This document shows positions 1 to 5,066 of a DNA stretch of 7,147 nt, piece by piece. The notes beneath the pieces were generated by a model. It did no database searches. It had not been told where the DNA came from and saw nothing but the letters and a program-made list of their open reading frames with translations. A program made the translations under genes and the position numbers. Numbering within the stretch: position 1 is the first letter of the stretch; each line of letters starts with the position of its first letter. This DNA comes from Verrucomicrobiota bacterium (lineage in GTDB: Bacteria; Verrucomicrobiota; Verrucomicrobiia; Limisphaerales; UBA9464), in contig CANGMO010000113.1 in NCBI GenBank assembly GCA_947454295.1, forward strand, positions 1 through 7,147. The letters are read 5' to 3'.

Positions 1-2
1 GC

Positions 3-80
3 CTCGAATACCTATGGGAGCGCCTCCCTAGCACCAACCGTCGCAAACGACTCAGCAAGAAAACATTAGGCCTTATCTAA
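3..80 (+). CDS. Possible C-terminal tail of a gene entering from the left edge
   Basis: Reading from base 3 there is an open frame of 25 codons ending at TAA (78-80). It encodes a basic, Arg/Lys-rich tail with the core RLPSTNRRKRLSKKTLGLI. The other two plus frames stop at 29-31 and 67-69. The piece is too short to identify. It is followed at once by a sequence resembling the end motif of REP-associated tyrosine transposase units, so it could be the end of such a transposase, but nothing in the residues proves that. It may equally be chance open frame. Confidence 0.2.
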   Translation, partial: LEYLWERLPSTNRRKRLSKKTLGLI

Positions 81-89
81 ACGCCATTC

Positions 90-116
90 GGGTCAGGTCT
101 ATACTTTTGACATTTG
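90..116. mobile_element. Possible end motif of a REP-associated (Y1) transposase unit
   Basis: The plus strand reads GGGTCAGGTCT (90-100) followed by ATACTTTTGACATTT (101-115). From memory, a GGGGTCAGGTCT...TTTTGACA sequence recurs beside Y1/REP-associated tyrosine transposase genes in many bacteria, and this matches it closely. No transposase domain lies inside the window, so this would be the right-hand end of a unit, or a relic of one, extending beyond the left edge. The call rests on recall of the motif and not on an alignment. Confidence 0.35.
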
Positions 117-169
117 AAACCAGCTTCGGAGGCAACAGAGCGAAACCACGCCCAGCTTCCGAAAAGAAA

Positions 170-188
170 GAGAGGACTCTCGCGCTCC
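170..188 (-). repeat. Small REP-like hairpin with GGAG tetranucleotide
   Basis: On the minus strand GGAG (188-185) is followed by CGC overlapping into GAGAG-TC-CTCTC, a perfect 5-bp stem (170-174 with 177-181). The arrangement and the GAGTCCTCTC core resemble the right end of the 122-bp element at 2006-2127. It sits 18 bases past the stop codon of the HEAT-repeat gene, where a REP unit or weak terminator would lie. There is no T tract of the usual intrinsic-terminator kind directly after the stem, although the following minus-strand sequence is pyrimidine-rich (TTTCTTTTC). Confidence 0.4.
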
Positions 189-206
189 GGGCCGCTGACG
201 CGCCAC

Positions 207-1100
207 TCAACGTTCCAACCGCTGCAGGGCCACCTTGACGGCGTCGCGGAAGTGCGGATCGGGATCGGATTGCAGACGTTGCAGGTGGGGAATCGCCTCC
301 TTCCAGCCGAGTTCGCCGAGGATCTCAATGCTGATCAGGCGCACCCGGCTGACCGGACTTCCCAGGTTGCGCAGGATGGCCGGAACAAATTCGCGCTCAT
401 GGCCGCGGAATGTTTTCAGCCCCTGGGTCGCGAACACTTGCACTTCGGGTTCGGGATCCTGAAGGGCCTGCACCAGCGCGGGGACCACGATCCCGGCGTC
501 GGCGGGCGACGCGGCCTGCAAGCCGCAGGCAAAGGGCCATCGGTAGGGCAGCCCGGTTGGAGCCGTGTTGGTCAGCATCGCCACCACCGGCAGCAAGGCG
601 TCCCCCCCAATCATGGAGAGGGCACTGGCCGCCGGATACGAGGTGTTCCAGACCTTCAAATCCTGGACCAGCCTGGGAACCATCGGCGCCGCGTTGGTTC
701 CCAGAATGCGAATGCCACCGAGGGCCAGATCGCAGTAGGTGTTTCGGTCCGTTTCGGCAAACCACTGCCCGCGGATTCCCACGAATTGAAGGATCGGATC
801 GAGGACGCGATTGATTCGATGCGACAACTCCGGCGAGGCACTCCAGTCGCGCTCCAGCATTTCCGCCAACGCCCCCATCTGTTCCGCGTCCAGCGAACGG
901 ATCACCTCCGCCGCCTCGCTTGAATGCCCCATCTCGCCCGCCGCCTCCAGGCGTTGCAACCAGCTCAGCAGTGACCCACCGCGGATCCTGGGCCCGCCCG
1001 CGGGAAGGCTGAATGCAATGCCCACGCCGATCGCCACGAGCGCGGCAATACCCGCGCCCCAGCCGAGGAGGCGCCGGCGCCTGAAGTCGCCCCGCGTCAT
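207..1100 (-). CDS. Membrane-anchored HEAT-repeat protein
   Basis: The protein has 297 residues. A basic N-terminus (RRRR at 7-10) precedes one hydrophobic segment at about 11-33, so it is probably an inner-membrane protein whose C-terminal part faces the periplasm. From about residue 124 to the end it consists of HEAT-like helical pairs (near 124-148, 155-180, 203-232, 236-265 and 266-296). The last three are clearest, with the recurring pattern of a conserved Pro, a hydrophobic helix and a D-P-x-x-x-V/F-R turn (LQDPEPEVQVFATQGL, SDPDPHFRDAVKVAL). HEAT solenoids are usually protein-binding scaffolds; no catalytic motif is seen. The ATG at 1100-1098 overlaps the TGA of the prepilin-like gene (ATGA), so translation is probably coupled. 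GGAG lies 11 bases upstream. The open frame extends upstream to 1325 but would run inside the prepilin gene, so I reject that start. The exact function is unknown. Confidence 0.88.
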   Translation of the reverse strand: MTRGDFRRRRLLGWGAGIAALVAIGVGIAFSLPAGGPRIRGGSLLSWLQRLEAAGEMGHSSEAAEVIRSLDAEQMGALAEMLERDWSASPELSHRINRVLDPILQFVGIRGQWFAETDRNTYCDLALGGIRILGTNAAPMVPRLVQDLKVWNTSYPAASALSMIGGDALLPVVAMLTNTAPTGLPYRWPFACGLQAASPADAGIVVPALVQALQDPEPEVQVFATQGLKTFRGHEREFVPAILRNLGSPVSRVRLISIEILGELGWKEAIPHLQRLQSDPDPHFRDAVKVALQRLER

Positions 1101-1894
1101 GGCGCCCACAACTCCGCGTGAGGTTCGTGATCGCGATTCCACAACGCCGCCGAGCGAATGGGGTTGTAGAGGTCGCCGGGATCCATGGATCCGACATGGC
1201 CATCCACGTAGGCCTGATTGTCCCGCACGCCGTGGCGGTTCAAATAGGGCGCCTCTTCCAACGGGGAACCGTAAAGCTTGATGCAGCCCCACACATCGGA
1301 ACCTCCGCGCTCCCCGACCTTGCACTGGGAGTCCCCGACGGCGAGCAGCTCAGCCGGCGCGACGATCTGCGATTCCGTCACCGGCGGGGCATCCACCCCG
1401 GGAACCGCCCGCCAGAATAGAATCGGCCCCAAACCCCACAGGCCTCCGTTCATCTTTTCGGCGCGCACGCCCTTGGTGTTGTAGGCGTATCCGCCAAGAC
1501 GATCGACCGAGCCCTTCTCATGCGGTTCCAGCACCGCCTCGCGGTAACCCGGGCAATGGAGCGAGCGGTTGGTCCAGCGAGTCCCGCCGTACGGAATCAA
1601 TTTGGAGGACCAATAGACCAATCCCTGCGCGCGTCCCCCTGCCCCGACCGCATCGCCGAAGGAAGATCCGGCCGGTCCCAGATAGTGCGGGTAGCGCCCC
1701 TTTTGGTCGTGTGCATACATCGCCAGCTCCACGACCATCTGACGCAATTGGTCTCGACACACCGTCGCCCGGGCGCTCGCCCGGGCGCGTGAAATCGCGG
1801 GAAGCAGCAGGGCCAGAAGCACCCCCAGGATCGCCACCACGACCAGCATCTCGACAAGCGTAAACGCGGAGTTCCTTGGCGGGTTCGCGTTCAT
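1097..1894 (-). CDS. Prepilin-type N-terminal cleavage/methylation protein with H-X9-DG domain
   Basis: The protein has 265 residues. A short leader ends at Ala10, followed by the type IV prepilin signal FTLVE (11-15) and a hydrophobic helix to about residue 33. Glu15 is the conserved Glu5 of the mature protein. Cleavage by prepilin peptidase between Ala10 and Phe11 is expected; Ala in place of Gly at -1 is tolerated in this family. Near the C-terminus His221, nine residues and Asp231-Gly232 fit the H-X9-DG processing-associated motif exactly, a signature of the large prepilin-like families of Verrucomicrobiota, Planctomycetota and Lentisphaerota. These proteins are thought to be pseudopilins of type II secretion-like machines, but substrates are unknown. 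Cys residues in the middle region could form disulphides. GAGG (1905-1902) lies 7 bases before the ATG. The gene ends in a 4-base overlap with the HEAT-repeat gene. Confidence 0.93.
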   Translation of the reverse strand: MNANPPRNSAFTLVEMLVVVAILGVLLALLLPAISRARASARATVCRDQLRQMVVELAMYAHDQKGRYPHYLGPAGSSFGDAVGAGGRAQGLVYWSSKLIPYGGTRWTNRSLHCPGYREAVLEPHEKGSVDRLGGYAYNTKGVRAEKMNGGLWGLGPILFWRAVPGVDAPPVTESQIVAPAELLAVGDSQCKVGERGGSDVWGCIKLYGSPLEEAPYLNRHGVRDNQAYVDGHVGSMDPGDLYNPIRSAALWNRDHEPHAELWAP

Positions 1895-1901
1895 GGAATG
1901 G

Positions 1902-1905
1902 CCTC
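1902..1905 (-). promoter_or_regulatory. Ribosome binding site of the prepilin-like gene
   Basis: GAGG on the minus strand ends 7 bases before the ATG at 1894-1892. A second purine stretch, GGAGG, lies a few bases further upstream. This is the clearest Shine-Dalgarno-like site in the window; the other starts have weak sites or none. Upstream in the same leader is a 6-bp inverted repeat, GATCTG (1939-1944) with CAGATC (1962-1967), which may fold in the transcript. I see no convincing -35/-10 or -24/-12 promoter in 1895-2005. Confidence 0.55.
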
Positions 1906-2005
1906 AACCTCCACGTTCCAAAGGCCCAAATCAAATGCGATCTGGGAATGGTCTCGAAGGACAGATCCCTGGCGACGGGAACCCCGCTGACGTCGTCGTC
2001 CGCAG

Positions 2006-2127
2006 GTCCTGGAGTGCGGCAGTCCCCTGCCGCTGTTGCCGCGGACTGAACGCGGAGGCCCCAGTCAGCGTGGTCCTGCAACCTGGATGCGAACCAAAAA
2101 CGCGAGAGGACTCGCGCACTCCAGGAC
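2006..2127. repeat. 122-bp palindromic element (BIME/MITE-like) with cloverleaf potential
   Basis: The ends are a perfect 13-bp inverted repeat, GTCCTGGAGTGCG (2006-2018) and CGCACTCCAGGAC (2115-2127). Just inside each end is a hairpin: GCGGCAG-TCCC-CTGCCGC (2016-2033) and CGCGAG-AGGA-CTCGCG (2101-2116). In its own orientation the second loop reads TCCT. The stems differ in sequence yet both pair perfectly, which suggests structure is conserved. In the middle GTTGC (2035-2039) pairs with GCAAC (2078-2082), enclosing GACTG/CAGTC (2044-2048 and 2062-2066). The whole element can therefore fold as a four-way junction. GGAG directly before each hairpin recalls REP sequences. It lies 26 bases after the TatD-family stop codon and carries no gene. 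I see no clear target-site duplication. Confidence 0.75.
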
Positions 2128-2153
2128 GCTGTCGCGTGATGCCGAAGATCAAC

Positions 2154-2960
2154 TCAGCTCAGCCGGCGGAAGAAACCGCGGGCGGTGCGACTCGTGGCTT
2201 CGGCGAGGGTCTCAAGGGAGCACCCATGGACGCCGGCAACCACGGATGCGAGATCGCGAACATACGCAGGCTCGCAGCGTTTGCCGCGATAGGGAATCGG
2301 CGCGAGGTACGGGCAATCGGTTTCCAGCATGAATCGATCGAGCGGCGTGGCCGCCAGAGTCTCGCGCACGGTGGCGGCGTTCTTGAAGGTCGCAATGCCG
2401 GTGAAGCTCACCAGTGATCCAACCGCCAGCACGCGCTGCATTTCGGCCGGCGTGCCCACAAAGCAGTGGAACACCGCGCGCACTCGTGAGGCGTAGGGTT
2501 GCAGGATTTCCAGGGTGTCCTCAAAGGATTCCCGCGTATGCACCACAGCGTTGAGTCCGACCTCGGCGGCCACCTCCAGTTGTTCGATGAACAATCGGCG
2601 CTGCGTTGCCTTCACCTGCGCGTCGTCTTCCGGCGTGCCGCCGTTCTTGGTGGGCAGCCGGTAGTAATCGATGCCGCACTCGCCGATGGCCACCACCTTG
2701 GGATGCCGTGCCAGTTCGAGCAGGGGTTCGCGGATCGAATCCGGCGCCTCCTCGGCGTGGCCGGGATGCCATCCCACCGCGGCGAACACGCCCGGGAACC
2801 GCTCCGCCAGGGCGATCGCCCGTCGGCTGCTGTCGAGATCCGTTCCGATGGAGACGATGCGTTCAATCCCCGCCGCCGCGGCGCGTTCCACCACGGATTC
2901 CACATCCTCGGCGAAGTCGGGAAAATCCAGGTGCGCGTGCGTGTCGATGAAGTGCGGCAT
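2154..2960 (-). CDS. TatD-family metal-dependent hydrolase (putative deoxyribonuclease)
   Basis: The protein has 268 residues, the usual length for the TatD/YcfH/YjjV family of two-metal TIM-barrel hydrolases, some of which act as 3'-5' DNases. All ligand motifs are present in order: DTHAHLD with His8 and His10, GWHPGH (63-68), IGECGIDYY with Glu94, HTRE with His141, HCFVG with His165 and ETDCPYLAP with Asp215. The stretch after IDYY (about 101-120) is a little longer than in many relatives. The enzyme is expected to be cytosolic. The ATG at 2960-2958 is chosen because MPHFIDTHAHLD matches the family start. The frame is open up to a GTG at 3131, but that extension crosses repeat DNA and has no family match. 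No good Shine-Dalgarno site is seen. The family assignment is firm, but which paralogue (TatD, YcfH or YjjV) cannot be told, so no symbol is given. Confidence 0.95.
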   Translation of the reverse strand: MPHFIDTHAHLDFPDFAEDVESVVERAAAAGIERIVSIGTDLDSSRRAIALAERFPGVFAAVGWHPGHAEEAPDSIREPLLELARHPKVVAIGECGIDYYRLPTKNGGTPEDDAQVKATQRRLFIEQLEVAAEVGLNAVVHTRESFEDTLEILQPYASRVRAVFHCFVGTPAEMQRVLAVGSLVSFTGIATFKNAATVRETLAATPLDRFMLETDCPYLAPIPYRGKRCEPAYVRDLASVVAGVHGCSLETLAEATSRTARGFFRRLS

Positions 2961-3140
2961 GACGCGATCAGGGTGACCCTTCCTTGGGGATTCGCGAATT
3001 GAAAAGCTGCGGTGCGCATTGAGGCAGCAAGGCGTGACGCTCCGGGGCTTCCACGCGCTGAAGAACCGCCTGAAGGCGGGACTCCGAGCGGGGATTCCCG
3101 AATCCTGCAACTCCACGCGCTCCCAAAGCACGCTGGTCGT
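2961..3140. repeat. Intergenic cluster of small palindromes and direct repeats
   Basis: This 180-base gap between the CRTAC1-like stop and the TatD-family start has no gene but much short symmetry. TCCACGCGCT occurs twice as a perfect direct repeat (3050-3059 and 3112-3121), enclosing 52 bases. A second pair, GGGGATTCGCGAAT (2986-2999) and GGGGATTCCCGAAT (3090-3103), differs at one base. Each member of that pair holds its own palindrome: ATTCGCGAAT (2990-2999) and GGATTC-CC-GAATCC (3092-3105). The REP-like hairpin at 3066-3085 lies inside the first pair. The promoter of the TatD-family gene, if it has its own, must lie here, but none is recognisable. Confidence 0.5.
3066..3085 (-). repeat. 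REP-like hairpin with GGAG tetranucleotide
   Basis: On the minus strand GGAG (3085-3082) and TC precede CCGCC-TTCA-GGCGG, a perfect stem of 5 bp with a 4-base loop (3066-3079). The layout of GGAG, a two-base spacer and a GC-rich stem matches the two end hairpins of the element at 2006-2127, though the stem and loop sequences differ. It is 55 bases downstream of the CRTAC1-like stop codon, a usual place for REP units. Confidence 0.5.
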
Positions 3141-4973
3141 TCAGCGTTCCGTCACCCGGTTCAGCGTGTCGATCTTGGCGCCGTCCACCACCTGGGTTCG
3201 CCCACCGGGCCAGGTGATGGTGACTTCATCAATGCGGGTGGAGTTGCCCAGGCCAAAGGTGATCGGCAGCTCGCTCTGGGAAAGATAGGAGCGGGTGGGC
3301 ATCACCTGACGCGACTGCGACAGGCCGCCGGATCGAACGGTTACCCACGCACCAATGGCGTCGCGATTCGACCGCTGTCCGGTGAGTTGAAAGCGAATCC
3401 AGTGATGCCCGAGTTTCTGATCATTGCGCAGCAGCACCGGGGGACCGTTCACCTGGGTGATCACCACATCGAGATCCCCATCGCCATCGACGTCGGCAAA
3501 CGCGCTGCCACGCCCCACCAACGGCCGGGCCAGATCCGCACCCGAGTGGTCTCCATCGACGGGAACAAAGGTCACTCCACCAGCGCCGCCGGCGTTCCAG
3601 AACAACTGCGCCGGCTGGCGGTAGTGCACTCCGGGCTGAATGCGCTCGATCTCCTCGGCGAGATGCCCGTTGGCGGTCAGCACGTCCAGGCGGCCATCCA
3701 GATCGTAGTCGAAGAAAAAGAGCCCAAACTTCAGCAGCTGGCGGCTGGCGGGCCCCAGTCCCTCGGCGACCGCCTCGTCGGTGAACACCAAGTCCCGCGT
3801 GGCCGGGCGCAGGACGTAGAGGGCATTCATTTCATTGGCGAAGTTGCCAATGGCGATACCGAGCGTGTTGTCGTTGCGAAATCGTGCGGCGTCGATGCCC
3901 ATGGCGCCGCGGGCCTGTCCGTAGGGATCAAACGCCACGCCGCTGGCCACCCCGACCTCGGCAAACGTGCCGTCATGGCGGTTGGTGAACACGAAGTTTT
4001 GGACCGTGTCGTTGGCCACGACAAAATCCATGAAACCGTCGTTGTTGAGATCAATGGGCGCCACCGCAAGGCTCTTGGCCATGGGGAGTCCGGTAGCGGG
4101 ATTGCGCACCTCCAGGCCGCTCACCCGCGAGACATCGGTGAAGTGCCCGCCGCCCTCGTTTCGATACAGGCGCGGCAGGGTTCCCGGAAAACTCCAGGGC
4201 CGCCCGTAGGCCCGCCCCACGCCGGCGAGCTGATTGTTCACCGCACGATCAAGTTCAGGGGACCACTCCACATAGTTCGCCACCAGCAGGTCGAGATCCC
4301 CGTCATTGTCGATGTCGATCCACGCGGCGGCGGTGCTCCATTGATGATCCGATCCGCCCACACCGGTCTGCGCCGTGACGTCCTCGAAACGGCCGCCCCC
4401 CAGATTCCGGAAAAGATGATTCCGTCCCACGGCAGTCACGTACACATCGGGCCGGCCGTCGTTGTCATAGTCCCCGATCGCCACGCCCATTCCGTAGAGC
4501 GTGATGTCCAGGCCGGATCCGGCGGTGACGTCGGTGAACCGGGGCGAGCCCCCGCGCGGGGTGTCATTGTGGTAGAGGGCCAGCCGGGGAAGCGGCGACG
4601 GATGCGGACGGTGATCCTCCGGCCACCAGGTGGAATTGATGAACAGCAGATCGGGGCGCCCGTCGCCGTCAAAATCGAAAAAGGCCACGCCGCCGCCCAT
4701 GGTTTCGGGCAGATACTTGCCGCCGGCGGCACCGTTCACGTGCTGAAAGGTGATCCCCGCCGACTGGGTGACATCGGTGAACTGAACTTTGGGCACACCC
4801 CCTGCCGATCCGGCCCGACCGGATCCAGTCGCGCTGCCGGCGCGGCTCAGCACCCACACGCCGCCGCCGGCGACCGCGGCCAGCAGCGCCAACAGTCCTA
4901 GGAGACCCCACAGCGACCGCGAGGCTGCGGTCGGGTCGGATTCGGAATCCGCTTCGGGCCAAGAGTGGTTCAC
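3141..4973 (-). CDS. Membrane-anchored CRTAC1-like FG-GAP/VCBS beta-propeller protein with ASPIC/UnbV domain
   Basis: From the GTG at 4973 the protein has 610 residues: a short cytosolic end, one hydrophobic segment at about 21-42, a Gly/Ser-rich linker (45-60), then an exported domain. Six calcium-binding loops of the DxDxDGxxD type are visible at 100-108, 168-176, 220-228, 308-316 (Asn at the third position), 422-430 and 494-502. They mark blades of an integrin-like FG-GAP/VCBS propeller. A further blade near 357-377 has lost its loop acids. Repeated F-x-DVT strands (65-69, 146-150, 196-200, 278-281) are typical of the family. Residues about 536-596 form an ASPIC/UnbV domain ending in an ITWPGG motif. 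Such proteins are surface or periplasmic and abundant in Verrucomicrobiota and Planctomycetota; their ligands are mostly unknown. The frame is also open to a GTG at 5057, which would overlap the ATG at 5052 of the divergent gene, so the shorter start is preferred with moderate confidence. Confidence 0.92.
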   Translation of the reverse strand: MNHSWPEADSESDPTAASRSLWGLLGLLALLAAVAGGGVWVLSRAGSATGSGRAGSAGGVPKVQFTDVTQSAGITFQHVNGAAGGKYLPETMGGGVAFFDFDGDGRPDLLFINSTWWPEDHRPHPSPLPRLALYHNDTPRGGSPRFTDVTAGSGLDITLYGMGVAIGDYDNDGRPDVYVTAVGRNHLFRNLGGGRFEDVTAQTGVGGSDHQWSTAAAWIDIDNDGDLDLLVANYVEWSPELDRAVNNQLAGVGRAYGRPWSFPGTLPRLYRNEGGGHFTDVSRVSGLEVRNPATGLPMAKSLAVAPIDLNNDGFMDFVVANDTVQNFVFTNRHDGTFAEVGVASGVAFDPYGQARGAMGIDAARFRNDNTLGIAIGNFANEMNALYVLRPATRDLVFTDEAVAEGLGPASRQLLKFGLFFFDYDLDGRLDVLTANGHLAEEIERIQPGVHYRQPAQLFWNAGGAGGVTFVPVDGDHSGADLARPLVGRGSAFADVDGDGDLDVVITQVNGPPVLLRNDQKLGHHWIRFQLTGQRSNRDAIGAWVTVRSGGLSQSRQVMPTRSYLSQSELPITFGLGNSTRIDEVTITWPGGRTQVVDGAKIDTLNRVTER

Positions 4974-5066
4974 GCGACGACGTTGGGGAAGGCGCCAATC
5001 GGAGGCAAGCGTGCGGACAATCGCGCAGGACTGGCCTCGGACTTCCCTTTGATGCACCCTGCGCGC
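4974..5066. other. Divergent intergenic region between the CRTAC1-like gene and the regulator
   Basis: About 93 bases separate the two preferred starts and must carry promoters for both directions if each gene is transcribed alone. I see no convincing -35/-10 pair, no GG-N10-GC sigma-54 pair and no clear Shine-Dalgarno sequence on either strand. The true starts could shrink this gap, because both flanking genes have longer in-frame alternatives (GTG at 5057 on the minus strand; ATG at 5052 and an upstream start at 4965 on the plus strand). Confidence 0.3.

Noticed and set aside
114..923. A 269-codon plus-strand open frame over the HEAT-repeat gene
   Set aside because: The translation has no recognisable domain and is antisense to clear HEAT repeats.
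1893..2417. A 174-codon plus-strand open frame across the 122-bp element
   Set aside because: It joins antisense TatD sequence to repeat DNA. Such frames are a common by-product of dispersed repeats and do not indicate a gene.
2961..3131. N-terminal extension of the TatD-family protein from a GTG at 3131
   Set aside because: The extension crosses repeat hairpins, and the family normally begins with the DTHAHLD strand a few residues after Met.
3012..4901. A 629-codon plus-strand open frame opposite the CRTAC1-like gene
   Set aside because: It mirrors a strongly supported propeller gene; the translation is Gly/His/Arg/Val-rich without domain motifs, as expected for the antisense frame of a GC-rich gene.
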